NCBI GenBank assembly: GCA_017405305.1
Contig: JAFRAT010000007.1
Span: 1 to 64,000 of the forward strand
DNA from: Aeriscardovia sp.
Lineage (GTDB): Bacteria; Actinomycetota; Actinomycetes; Actinomycetales; Bifidobacteriaceae
Length of the DNA stretch: 64,000 bases
Direction of reading: 5' to 3'
The notes beneath the pieces are model-generated. The model searched no databases, was not told the origin of the DNA, and worked only from the letters and a program-made list of their open reading frames with translations. Below are positions 36,707-44,587 of this stretch, piece after piece. Made by a program: the position numbers and the translations under genes. The first letter of the stretch is position 1, and the number at the start of each line of letters is the position of its first letter.

Positions 36707-38062
36707 ATGTATCTCGCCATCAACATCCTTGGCCTGCTGGTCTTCGTCGGCCTCGGCTGGGCGTTCTCGGCAAACCGCAAGAAAATCCAGTGGAAATCCG
36801 TCGGCATCATGGTCGTCCTCAACGTCCTGATCGCCTGGATCCTCACCAGCTTCGAATGGGGCCGCGCCGCTGTCAACGCCGCCGCGCAGGGCTTCACCTG
36901 GCTCGTCTCCGTCGCCGACAAAGGCATCTCCTTCGCCTTCGGCTGGTGGGCGCTGCCGCATGACGGCTCCGTGACCTTCGTCGTCAGCGCGCTGCTGCCG
37001 ATCCTGCTGGTCGTCCCGCTGTTCGACATCCTCACGTACATCGGCTTCCTGCCGTGGCTCATCAAGTGGATCGGCCGCTTCCTCAGCTTCATCACCCGGC
37101 AGCCGAAGTTCGAGACCTTCTTCGCCGTCGAGATGATGTTCCTCGGCAACACCGAAGCCCTGGCCGTCTCCAAGATCCAGCTGCAGAAGATGAAACCGGC
37201 CCGCGCCGTCGTCATCGGCATGATGTCGATGAGCTGCGTCACCGCCGCCATCCTCGCATCCTACATCCAAATGGTGCCGGGCCAGTTCGTCCTGACCGCC
37301 GTGCCGCTCAACTGCGTCAACGCGCTCATCGTCGCCAACATGCTCTATCCAGCCGAAGTCACCGAGGAAGAGGACGTCATCTACAATCTCGGCGACGAAG
37401 ACAAAACGCCGGAGCAGATCGCCGACGCCGCTAGGAAAGCCAAGGAAGACCGCGCCATCGTCAAACAGTGCCGCAAGGAAGGCAAGCCCGTTCCGGAAGG
37501 CGTCAGCTACGCGCCATGGTACAAGCGGATGGCCGCCAAGGACCCGAACAAACCGAAGAAGGAACCGTTCTTCTCCTTCCTGGGCGATTCCATCCTCGGC
37601 GCCGGCAAGCTGATTCTCATCATCATTGCCAACGTCGTCGCGTTTGTCGCGCTCGCCGGCCTCATCGACAAGATCCTCGGCGCCATCTGGGACAAACTGT
37701 CGCTCGAGTCCATCCTCGGCGTCTTCATGTACATCCCGTGCTGGCTGCTGGGCCTGCCGGCCAAGACCGCCTGGAGCATGTCGCAGCTTGCCGGCCTCAA
37801 GCTCGTCACTAACGAGTTCGTGGCCATGGGCGACATCACCAAGAGCGTGGCTGCCTTCGCTCCGCACTACAAAGCCGTCATCACAGTCTTCCTCACGTCC
37901 TTCGCCAACTTCGGCACACTGGGCATGATCATCGGCGCCTTCAAGAGCATCGTGGACAAGAAAAAGAACGACGTCATCTCCGGCCAGGTCTGGCGCATGT
38001 TCGTCTCCGGCATCCTCGTGTCGCTGATGTCGGCCGCCATGGTCGGTCTTTTCGTCTGGTAA
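36707..38062 (+). CDS. Concentrative nucleoside transporter (CNT/NupC family)
   Basis: A 451-residue membrane protein that imports nucleosides by cation symport. Family features are visible: VSALLPILLVVPLFDILTYIG, FFAVEMMFLGNTEALAVS (substrate- and ion-binding half), and in the C-terminal half TNEFVAMGDI and TSFANFGTLGMIIGAF. Between the two halves lies a hydrophilic, charged insertion of about 65 residues (~220-285: TEEEDVIYNLGDEDKTPEQI and following), much longer than in NupC. GGGGAGTGAG precedes the ATG. It is flanked by two nucleoside hydrolase genes in one apparent operon. Confidence 0.92.
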   Translation: MYLAINILGLLVFVGLGWAFSANRKKIQWKSVGIMVVLNVLIAWILTSFEWGRAAVNAAAQGFTWLVSVADKGISFAFGWWALPHDGSVTFVVSALLPILLVVPLFDILTYIGFLPWLIKWIGRFLSFITRQPKFETFFAVEMMFLGNTEALAVSKIQLQKMKPARAVVIGMMSMSCVTAAILASYIQMVPGQFVLTAVPLNCVNALIVANMLYPAEVTEEEDVIYNLGDEDKTPEQIADAARKAKEDRAIVKQCRKEGKPVPEGVSYAPWYKRMAAKDPNKPKKEPFFSFLGDSILGAGKLILIIIANVVAFVALAGLIDKILGAIWDKLSLESILGVFMYIPCWLLGLPAKTAWSMSQLAGLKLVTNEFVAMGDITKSVAAFAPHYKAVITVFLTSFANFGTLGMIIGAFKSIVDKKKNDVISGQVWRMFVSGILVSLMSAAMVGLFVW

Positions 38063-38073
38063 TGGTGAAATGG

Positions 38074-38113
38074 GAAACGGCCCGCGTCGGCAGCTGCTGG
38101 TGCGGGCCGTTTC
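38074..38113 (+). terminator. Strong intercistronic hairpin between transporter and second hydrolase
   Basis: A perfect 12-base inverted repeat, GAAACGGCCCGC against GCGGGCCGTTTC, enclosing 16 bases that contain GGCAGCTGCT. No T-run of useful length follows and AAAGGAG starts three bases later. It could be a partial terminator, a processing or stability hairpin, or part of translational control of the next gene. Confidence 0.6.
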
Positions 38114-38129
38114 TGAAAGGAGCAACAAC

Positions 38130-39095
38130 ATGACACAGAAGCTCATCCTCGACCTCGATACCGGCATCGACGACGCGCTTGCCATCTCCTATGCGCTTGG
38201 CAGCCCGGAAGTCGACCTCATCGGCATCGTCGGCACCTACGGCAACGTGCTGCTCCAGCAGGGCATCCGCAACGACCTGGCGATCACGGATCTGCTGGGC
38301 CATCCGGAGGTCAAGGTGTACCAGGGCTTGCCGCACGCCCTGAAGAAGGATTCCTTCGAAGTCCAGCCGGTCTCCGCGTTCATCCACGGCCAAAACGGCA
38401 TCGGCGAGACCGTCATCCCGGATTCCGACCGTGAGCCGGAGAACGAATCGGGCATCGACTTCATCATCGACGCAGTGAAGACCTACGGCAAGGACGTGGT
38501 ATACGTGCCGACCGGCCCGCAAACCAACCTTGCCGCCGCTATCCGCAAGGCGCCGGAAATCATCGGCCAAATCGGCAAGGTCGTGCTCATGGGCGGCGCG
38601 CTCACCGTCCCGGGCAACGTCTCCGCCTGGGCCGAGGCCAACATCTCCCAGGATCCGGACGCCGCCGACGAGGTGTTCCGCTCCGGCATTCCGGCCACCA
38701 TGGTCGGCCTGGACGTCACCCTGCAGACCCTGCTGACCCGCAAAGAGACCGAGCAGTGGCGTCAGCTGGGCAACGCCGCCGGCCGTTTCCTGGCAGACAT
38801 GACCGACTTCTACATCAAGGCCTACGAGACCACGGCGCCGGGCTTAGGCGGCTGCGGACTGCACGACCCGCTCGCCGTTGGAGTCGCCATCGATCCGACA
38901 CTGGTGGCCACGCTGCCGATCAACATGCAGACGGACGTCGAAGGCGCCACTCGCGGCCGCACCATCGGAGACCCGGACAAGCTCAACGATCCGCGCAAGA
39001 CCATGCAGGTGGCCGTGGGCGTCGACGCGCCGCGCTTCCTCAGCGAGTTCATGACCCGCATCACGAACGTCGCGCGCTCCGCCAAAGCCGAATGA
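38130..39095 (+). CDS. Nucleoside hydrolase (second copy)
   Basis: A 321-residue nucleoside hydrolase with the same Asp cluster (DLDTGIDDA; D8, D10, D14, D15), VPTGPQTNLAAAI, ANISQDPDAA and LHDPLAVGVAID. It is clearly diverged from the first copy (for example Leu for Cys at residue 9 and no Cys in the ribose loop), so the two probably differ in base preference and are not a recent duplication. ATG after AAAGGAG with seven bases between. The upstream hairpin may set its level apart from the transporter. Confidence 0.93.
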   Translation: MTQKLILDLDTGIDDALAISYALGSPEVDLIGIVGTYGNVLLQQGIRNDLAITDLLGHPEVKVYQGLPHALKKDSFEVQPVSAFIHGQNGIGETVIPDSDREPENESGIDFIIDAVKTYGKDVVYVPTGPQTNLAAAIRKAPEIIGQIGKVVLMGGALTVPGNVSAWAEANISQDPDAADEVFRSGIPATMVGLDVTLQTLLTRKETEQWRQLGNAAGRFLADMTDFYIKAYETTAPGLGGCGLHDPLAVGVAIDPTLVATLPINMQTDVEGATRGRTIGDPDKLNDPRKTMQVAVGVDAPRFLSEFMTRITNVARSAKAE

Positions 39096-39180
39096 GTCGG
39101 TCCCATCCGCGTCCTTGCGGATGGAATGTCCGTCCAGAACGCGGGAAGCGGGCGCAATGCGCAACGATAACCATGACAAT

Positions 39181-39252
39181 AGAGGGGGTGGCCGCCCGTT
39201 CCTGGCAGCCATCCCCTCTTCATCGGCGCCGCGGAGTCGGGTTCCGCGGCGC
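39181..39252. terminator. Tandem hairpins between convergent genes
   Basis: First stem: AGAGGGGGTGGCCGCC against GGCAGCCATCCCCTCT with one mismatch (39181-39219). Second: CGCCGCGGA against TTCCGCGGCG (39227-39251). They lie between the nucleoside operon (plus) and the acyl-CoA synthetase gene (minus), and probably end both transcripts. Confidence 0.7.
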
Positions 39253-39266
39253 GCTTCAGCTCCTTC

Positions 39267-41090
39267 TCACTTCTTCTTCGGCGCGTAGAGCACCGTGTCG
39301 ATGATATCGGCGTAGCGCTCCTCGATCTGCTTGCGCCGGGTCTTGAGGCTCGGCGTGAGCATGCCATTCTCCAGGGTGAAGCTGTCGGGAAGGATCTCGA
39401 ACTTGCGGATGGACTCGGCGCGGGAAACGGTCTCGTTGGCACGGTCAACGGCGCGTTGCACCTCGGCGCGGATGATGGGGTTCTTCGCGGCTTCCGCCAG
39501 ATCGGCGCACGGCTGAGCGCCACGGGCTTTCAGCCAGGCGTTGGCGTCGCCGAGGTCGAGCGTGACGAGCGCCGACACGAAGCGGCGGTGGTCGCCGATG
39601 ACGAGCACCTGGTCGACGACGGGGGAAGTCATGATGGACGCCGACAACGGGCCGGGAGCCACATTGATGCCGCCAGCGGTGATGATGAGCTCTTTTTTAC
39701 GGTCCGTCAGGTGCACGAAGCCATCGTCATCGATGTCGCCGACGTCGCCGGTGTGCAGCCAACCGTCAATGATGGTCTCGGCGGTGGCGTCGGGCCGGTT
39801 GAGGTAGGCGCGGCACACGTCCGGAGCCTTGACGAGAATCTCGCCGTCGGGGGCGATTCCGATGGTCACGCCGCTGAGCGGGGTGCCCACGGTGCCGATG
39901 CGATTGTTCTGCGGCAGCGACACGCAGACCGGCCCGCTGGTCTCCGTCATACCGTAGCCCTCGAGCAGCGGTATGCCGATGCCATTGAAATAATGGGCGA
40001 GCTGCGGATCCATCGGCGCGCCGCCAGTGATACAGAAGTCGGCGTTCTGCCCGAAAATCTCGCGGATCTTGGAGTAGATGGCCCTGTCGTAGAACGCGTG
40101 CTTGAGGCGTTTGCCCAGCGGAAGCCTGCGGCCTTCCTGCTCCGCATGGGACCACTGGCGCGCAACACGCGTAGAGTCGGCGAACATCCGGCCCGCGAAG
40201 CCTTTGCCCGCGCGCTGGGACGCCGCGTTATACACCTTCTCGAACACGCGCGGCACGCTCATCAGCAGCGTCGGACCGAAATCGTGGAAATCCTGCACGA
40301 TGGTCGAGAAGTCGCTCGACAGGCCCAGCTGGATGGTGCCAGCGAAGGACAGGATCTCCATGTAGCGCGCGAACACGTGGCTCATCGGCAGGAACATGAG
40401 CAGGCGGCGGTCAGGGATGTTGCAGGCGCGCGGCATGTACTGCAGGCCAGAGAGGCAGAGAAACGCGAAATTGGCATGCGTCAACTCCACGCCCTTGGGG
40501 TTACCGGTCGAACCAGAGGTGTACACGATAGTCGCCAGCGCGTCGCCGTGGGTCTGGCGCTCGCGGGCTTCGAACTCCTCGTCGGTGACGGCGCGGCCGA
40601 ACTCGGCGAGGGCCGCCAGCGCGCCGTCGTCGATGACGAAGACCTCGTCCAGGCTCGGGATGGCGGCGCGGACCTCATCGATCTCGCCGCGCATCTCGCT
40701 GGTCTCGGCGAAGGCGATCTTCACGCTCGAATCGTTGAAGATGTACTGGATCTGAGCCGGCGCATTGGTCTCGTACACCGGCACGACAACCGCGCCGATG
40801 GCCAAAAGGGCCATGTCGAGAGCGACCCATTCCCAACGCGTGTGCGAGAAGATGGACACCCGCTCGCCGATTTCGACGCCGTGCGCCATAAGACCTTTGG
40901 CGAGCTTGCGGACGATCCGCTCGAACTCCGTGGCAGTGAGCTTCCGCCAAGCGCCCTCCTGCTTGTACTCGATGAGGGAGGTGTCGGGCAGGCGTTTAAC
41001 GCGGTCCGTCAGGAAATCATACAGGTTGATGTCCGTGTCGATGGGGTGGTCGAGAGGCGTGGTGTGTTGTTTGACGACAATCTGACTCAT
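39267..41090 (-). CDS. Long-chain fatty-acid-CoA ligase (AMP-binding family)
   Basis: A 607-residue adenylate-forming enzyme that activates fatty acids to acyl-CoA with ATP. The P-loop-like motif YTSGSTGNPKG, the YGMTETSGP motif and the hinge/C-terminal motif GWLHTGDVGDIDDDGF and DRKKELIITAGG are all present; the length and N-terminal sequence (RVKRLPDTSLIEYK) fit the FadD15-type branch. In GG(I)NVAPGPLSASI the usual catalytic-region Lys follows later in the C-terminal domain (SLKTRRKQIEE). ATG 41090 is chosen; a GTG nine bases upstream is possible. It is divergent from the MFS gene at 41198. Confidence 0.93.
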   Translation of the reverse strand: MSQIVVKQHTTPLDHPIDTDINLYDFLTDRVKRLPDTSLIEYKQEGAWRKLTATEFERIVRKLAKGLMAHGVEIGERVSIFSHTRWEWVALDMALLAIGAVVVPVYETNAPAQIQYIFNDSSVKIAFAETSEMRGEIDEVRAAIPSLDEVFVIDDGALAALAEFGRAVTDEEFEARERQTHGDALATIVYTSGSTGNPKGVELTHANFAFLCLSGLQYMPRACNIPDRRLLMFLPMSHVFARYMEILSFAGTIQLGLSSDFSTIVQDFHDFGPTLLMSVPRVFEKVYNAASQRAGKGFAGRMFADSTRVARQWSHAEQEGRRLPLGKRLKHAFYDRAIYSKIREIFGQNADFCITGGAPMDPQLAHYFNGIGIPLLEGYGMTETSGPVCVSLPQNNRIGTVGTPLSGVTIGIAPDGEILVKAPDVCRAYLNRPDATAETIIDGWLHTGDVGDIDDDGFVHLTDRKKELIITAGGINVAPGPLSASIMTSPVVDQVLVIGDHRRFVSALVTLDLGDANAWLKARGAQPCADLAEAAKNPIIRAEVQRAVDRANETVSRAESIRKFEILPDSFTLENGMLTPSLKTRRKQIEERYADIIDTVLYAPKKK

Positions 41091-41197
41091 GGTTTCCACT
41101 CTAGTAACTTTCTCCGCCGAAAGTCTGCCGATTCAGCTTAACTGGAAGGGAATCGACAGCCGGCGGACGGACAGGAAGGCAGGCGCGAGCACCGACG

Positions 41198-42682
41198 ATG
41201 GCCAACGACAAGACCGACGCCACGAGCATCTCCAGCACCCGCGACGCTTCCAAAAACCAAACCTCCATGCGCCGCGCCGCGCAACGGGACAACAAGCCGA
41301 CCGGAACCATGCCCGATCCCCGAGCGACGAAGACGGCGCTGCTCATGCTGCTGGTGGTGTACGTATTGGGCACGCTCTGCCTCCAAGCGTTCGACATGGT
41401 ATTCGCCCAAGTAGGCGCGGCCGTCGGAGCGCCAGGGCAGGCATCCCTCATCAGCGCCGTGCCAGGAGTGGTCCTCGGCATCGCCTGCTTCGTCTACGGA
41501 GCGCTCGGCGACTTCGTCTCCCTGCGAGCCATGACCGCCGTCGGCGTCGCCGCGCTGCTCAGCGGATCCATCCTCGGCTTCGTCGCCCATTCGACGCTGC
41601 TGCTCGTCGTCCTGGCGCGCTCCATCCAGACGCTAGGCTACCAGGCCGCCGGCTCCGCCTACGTCGTCATCGCCTCGAAGTACCTGACCGGCCGCGACAA
41701 AGTGCTGTACTTCGGCTTCTTCACCGCAGGATTCCAACTATCCTCGCTCATCGGCGTGCTCTGCGCCGGTTTCCTGTCGTCCGTCGGCTGGCAGTGGCTA
41801 TTCCTCATCCCGGCGCTCGCCGCCGTCATGATCGTCCCGCTCAAACGCACCGTCCCGCGCGGCGCGGCGGCCGGCGGCTCCATCGACATCCTCGGCTTCA
41901 CGCTCTTCGGAGCGGGCATCCTCTTCCTCACGCTGTTCTTCTCGCAGCTGCTGTGGTGGGAGATCGCGCTGTCAATGGCCCTATTCCTCGCCTTCGCCGC
42001 GTACATCTCCCAGGCAAGACATCCGTTCATCACGCCCGCCTTCTTCCGCAACGGCCGGTGGCTGAGCGCCATCATGCTCATCGTCGTCCTATACCTCACC
42101 CAGTTCTGCTGCACGCCGCTGTTCGACCAGATCGGGCAAAAAGTCTACGGCATCACGACGGAACGCGTCAGCCTCCTGCTGGCCCCGTCGTTCGTCGCCG
42201 CCACCATCGTCGCCTGCTCGTCCGGAGCCATCGTAGAGAAACTGGGTCGCAGAACGGCCATCCTCTGCGCCGCCGGACTGGAAACGTTCGGCTACGCGTT
42301 CCTGGCATTCCTCTCCCCCGCCGGACCGGCGATGCTCCTGCTGGGCGCCTGTCTGCTCTACAGCGGCATGGGCATGCTGTACTCGCCGGTGTACGACACC
42401 GTCCTGGACACGCTGCCAATCGACCAGTCCGGCCGCGGTGTGGGCATGAACGACCTAAGCATGGAAGCGTTCGCCTCCATTGGCGTGGCCATCTTCGGGC
42501 CAGCAATCACCGGATCCGCTTTCAGGCGCTCGCTGATGTTTGCGCCGGGCCTGAGCGGGGCGAGGCTGGCCGCCGCGGCGAACGCCAGTGCGCTGCTGTG
42601 GATCTTCGTGGCTGTCCAGCTGACGGGCATTGTCTGGCTGTTGGCGTTCAGCCGCCGCATCTACCAGAACGGCGTCCGGTAA
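41198..42682 (+). CDS. MFS transporter, DHA2-like
   Basis: A 494-residue membrane protein with ~14 hydrophobic segments after a hydrophilic, basic 45-residue N-terminus. The motif-A-like loop GALGDFVSLRAM and a FFTAGFQLSSLIGVLCAGF segment in helix 5 support an exporter of the drug:proton antiporter type. It is not closely similar to the other MFS protein in the window (31274-32770). Substrate unknown. Start ATG has only a weak purine-rich stretch upstream; the region 41100-41197 separates it from the divergent acyl-CoA synthetase gene. Confidence 0.85.
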   Translation: MANDKTDATSISSTRDASKNQTSMRRAAQRDNKPTGTMPDPRATKTALLMLLVVYVLGTLCLQAFDMVFAQVGAAVGAPGQASLISAVPGVVLGIACFVYGALGDFVSLRAMTAVGVAALLSGSILGFVAHSTLLLVVLARSIQTLGYQAAGSAYVVIASKYLTGRDKVLYFGFFTAGFQLSSLIGVLCAGFLSSVGWQWLFLIPALAAVMIVPLKRTVPRGAAAGGSIDILGFTLFGAGILFLTLFFSQLLWWEIALSMALFLAFAAYISQARHPFITPAFFRNGRWLSAIMLIVVLYLTQFCCTPLFDQIGQKVYGITTERVSLLLAPSFVAATIVACSSGAIVEKLGRRTAILCAAGLETFGYAFLAFLSPAGPAMLLLGACLLYSGMGMLYSPVYDTVLDTLPIDQSGRGVGMNDLSMEAFASIGVAIFGPAITGSAFRRSLMFAPGLSGARLAAAANASALLWIFVAVQLTGIVWLLAFSRRIYQNGVR

Positions 42683-42754
42683 GGAATTGGCGCTATGACC
42701 GCCGGCTCGCCGTTATTCGTCGGCAGAACGGCAAAGGAAAGCGTTGGAGATTTT

Positions 42755-42790
42755 CTGTGAAGAACAAGCGTTTCCCCGTGTTTTTCACAG
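42755..42790 (+). repeat. Leader hairpin upstream of the lipoprotein gene
   Basis: CTGTGAAGAACA pairs along its whole length with TGTTTTTCACAG (12 pairs, one G-U) around a 12-base loop. The last G of the hairpin begins a strong GGAGGG ribosome site for the small frame at 42800. Confidence 0.6.
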
Positions 42791-42799
42791 GAGGGAGAC

Positions 42800-42913
42800 A
42801 TGCTGGACGGCGATAATCTTCCTGTTTTCGCGGTGCCGACAGTGTCCACCGCTTGTTCGGCGCCAGATTTTTTAAAGAGAGGCATCCAATGCACAGGGTA
42901 TCGGAAGGTTTGA
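42800..42913 (+). CDS. Possible 37-residue leader peptide upstream of and overlapping the lipoprotein gene
   Basis: ATG preceded four to five bases by GGAGGG, the best ribosome site in this interval. The peptide starts MLDGDNLPVFAVPTV and ends GYRKV; it has no known relative that I recognise. It runs in a different frame across the lipoprotein start (42889) and stops at 42911-42913, where TGATG offers restart at an in-frame Met of the lipoprotein. It may be a translational leader, or a chance frame; the hairpin directly upstream favours some regulatory role. Confidence 0.35.
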   Translation: MLDGDNLPVFAVPTVSTACSAPDFLKRGIQCTGYRKV

Positions 42914-43764
42914 TGGCGATCGTGGCGTCGGTGGTGCTGTGCATCGGCTTGGCGGCGTGCGGCAACGCGGATTCCGGCTCGTCGGCATCGACTTCCCAGT
43001 CGAACGGCATGGCGAAGTACAGCGGCGACACCGTGATGTCGATGGCCTTCCGCCAGGGCAGCCACATCTGGCTGCTGTCCGGCGTGCCGAACCCCGACGC
43101 AGTCATCAACCAGGCCTTTTACTTCCATGACGGGAAAGTGACCGTGTTCCAGTACGTAGGCGACGACGACCTGACGTACAGGCAGATCGAGGACAAGCCG
43201 GATGACCAGGCCATTCAGACCCTGTACAAGTCCGACCGCGCTGGTTGGGACAAATGCTATCCGGACACCAGGTACGCGGTGCCAAAAGCCACCAACTACA
43301 CGTTCCGTCTCTACACCAGCTCTTCCAAAGACGGTGATCCAAGCGTGGAAGCACTGATCGACCCGAGCGTGCTCGATCCGATCGACGGCGCGTTGTCCAT
43401 GATCCAAGCCACGCAGAACGAGGGCGTCACCCCAGCCGGAGACACGCTGGACCTGCCGTTGGCCGACATCAAAGCCGTCGACCGCAACAGCCAGCTGGGC
43501 ACGCTGCATAACAACTTCCACGTAGGCGATCAGCGATATGCGGGCTACGTCAACTGGAACGTGGTGCTCGACAACGTCAAGCAAGGCATCACGCTTGGCC
43601 ACGAAACCGTATACCCCAACAAGGAGTACCTGGTGACTAAGGTAGCTTCGGATACAGCAACCTTTTCGCTTGACCCAGCTGACACCGGGGCATCTGACGT
43701 CGTCTGGCACGGCACTATCGACCTGGCAGCGAGCCTGTCAAAGAATAATGTGAACGCGCAGTGA
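42889..43764 (+). CDS. Lipoprotein of unknown function
   Basis: A 291-residue secreted lipoprotein. The signal peptide (MHRVSEGLMAIVASVVLCIG) ends in the lipobox LAAC with Cys 24 as the lipid-attached residue, followed by a Ser-rich linker (SGSSASTSQS). The mature part has regular hydrophilic/aromatic alternation suggestive of a beta-rich domain (VTVFQYVGDDDLTYRQIED, GYVNWNVVLDNVKQG). I do not recognise the family. The ATG at 42889 follows AGAGAGG by six bases; ATG 42913 would leave a signal peptide without positive residues. Confidence 0.8.
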   Translation: MHRVSEGLMAIVASVVLCIGLAACGNADSGSSASTSQSNGMAKYSGDTVMSMAFRQGSHIWLLSGVPNPDAVINQAFYFHDGKVTVFQYVGDDDLTYRQIEDKPDDQAIQTLYKSDRAGWDKCYPDTRYAVPKATNYTFRLYTSSSKDGDPSVEALIDPSVLDPIDGALSMIQATQNEGVTPAGDTLDLPLADIKAVDRNSQLGTLHNNFHVGDQRYAGYVNWNVVLDNVKQGITLGHETVYPNKEYLVTKVASDTATFSLDPADTGASDVVWHGTIDLAASLSKNNVNAQ

Positions 43765-43817
43765 CAAGCGAGGCGCGCCAACAGAGCCGGCGACGCTACG
43801 CCGTTCGCACATCGAAA

Positions 43818-43858
43818 AGGTGGGAAACACCCGGATCGCGTCCGGGCGTTTCCCACCT
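43818..43858 (-). terminator. Terminator between the lipoprotein and metallothionein-like genes
   Basis: AGGTGGGAAAC and CCCGGA pair with TCCGGG and GTTTCCCACCT with one mismatch. On the minus strand the stem is followed by TTTTC, so it mainly serves the metallothionein-like gene, and may also slow plus-strand transcripts from the lipoprotein gene. Confidence 0.8.
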
Positions 43859-43916
43859 CGTCGTTTTCAGTCGCTCCGCGCCAGGCTAGGCTACGGCGCG
43901 AAGCCGGCCGCGAGAA

Positions 43917-44108
43917 TCACTCGTGGTGGCAGGTGCAGGCCTTTCCTTCCTGGCAGCCTTCACAGTGGCAGTCAGGACCGCAAGCGCAGGAACCCTTCTT
44001 CGGCGCGTGGCACTGGCATCCAGACTCGCTGTGGCACTCGCTGGCCTCGCCTTCACGGCAACCGTGGGAGCATCCTTCTCCGCAGCACTTCTTCTCTTCG
44101 TCGGCCAT
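43917..44108 (-). CDS. Cysteine/histidine-rich metallothionein-like protein
   Basis: A 63-residue protein with 14 Cys (8, 9, 13, 17, 25, 31, 33, 41, 43, 47, 49, 52, 58, 60) and 6 His, arranged mostly as CxC, CC and CxxC: GCQCH, CACGPDCHCEGC, CTCHHE. This composition is that of a metallothionein-type protein binding soft or transition metals in thiolate clusters. It lacks a signal peptide, so it should act in the cytosol as a metal buffer. The ATG has AAGGAG eight bases upstream. A perfect cop-box palindrome lies 94 bases before the start, pointing to copper-responsive control. It matches no named metallothionein that I can identify. Confidence 0.85.
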   Translation of the reverse strand: MADEEKKCCGEGCSHGCREGEASECHSESGCQCHAPKKGSCACGPDCHCEGCQEGKACTCHHE

Positions 44109-44201
44109 GATGGCATCTCCTTTGCGTAGGCATTCCGATATCTTCCGACAGCGTTCGGCTCTGGGGCGCGTGGAGCGCTGCCCATCGCCCTCCCACTGTC
44201 T

Positions 44202-44217
44202 GTTTACAAATGTAAAC
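44202..44217. promoter_or_regulatory. Cop-box-like operator GTTTACAAATGTAAAC
   Basis: A perfect 16-base palindrome whose core TACA-AA-TGTA equals the cop box (TACANNTGTA) bound by CopY-type copper repressors. It lies 94 bases upstream of the cysteine-rich gene on the minus strand, in the only intergenic space where its promoter can be. The matching repressor gene is not in this window. Confidence 0.65.
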
Positions 44218-44587
44218 GAAAATGGCCGCGAAGGGAAGTCACCCGCGCCGCGGTTTTGCTGTGAGTGGAGGAAGAGAACGAGAAGGAAACGTAAAGGTGC
44301 GCTTCGTCTTGTTCGGGATACGTCTGCATAACAAGGGGAATGCCCGATGAACACGGGAGAGAGGCGCGGGCATGGCCGAGGATTCCATGACGAAGGAGCA
44401 GAAGTGCGAGGAACACGTCGAACGGTCTGACCGATCGCCAGCGTATTACGTGGAACGGTCGACAGCCGGCATCTCAGAGCTATGCTACCAGTGCTATGCT
44501 CTACCGATTCTTCGCACGGTATGCGACTGGCAACACGGGCCTTTGATACGCAAAAATGGGCGACGCGTTCCGCAGGTTCCGCAGTGA
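44218..44587. other. Gene-poor stretch upstream of the cop box
   Basis: About 370 bases. One open frame on the plus strand (44372-44587) could code for 71 residues rich in Cys and charged residues, but it has no convincing ribosome site or relatives and lies among decayed sequence. I do not call it as a gene. Confidence 0.4.

Noticed and set aside
44372-44587. 71-codon open frame with four Cys near the cop box
   Set aside because: Weak start context, no family, lies in decayed sequence; Cys residues are not in metal-binding spacing.
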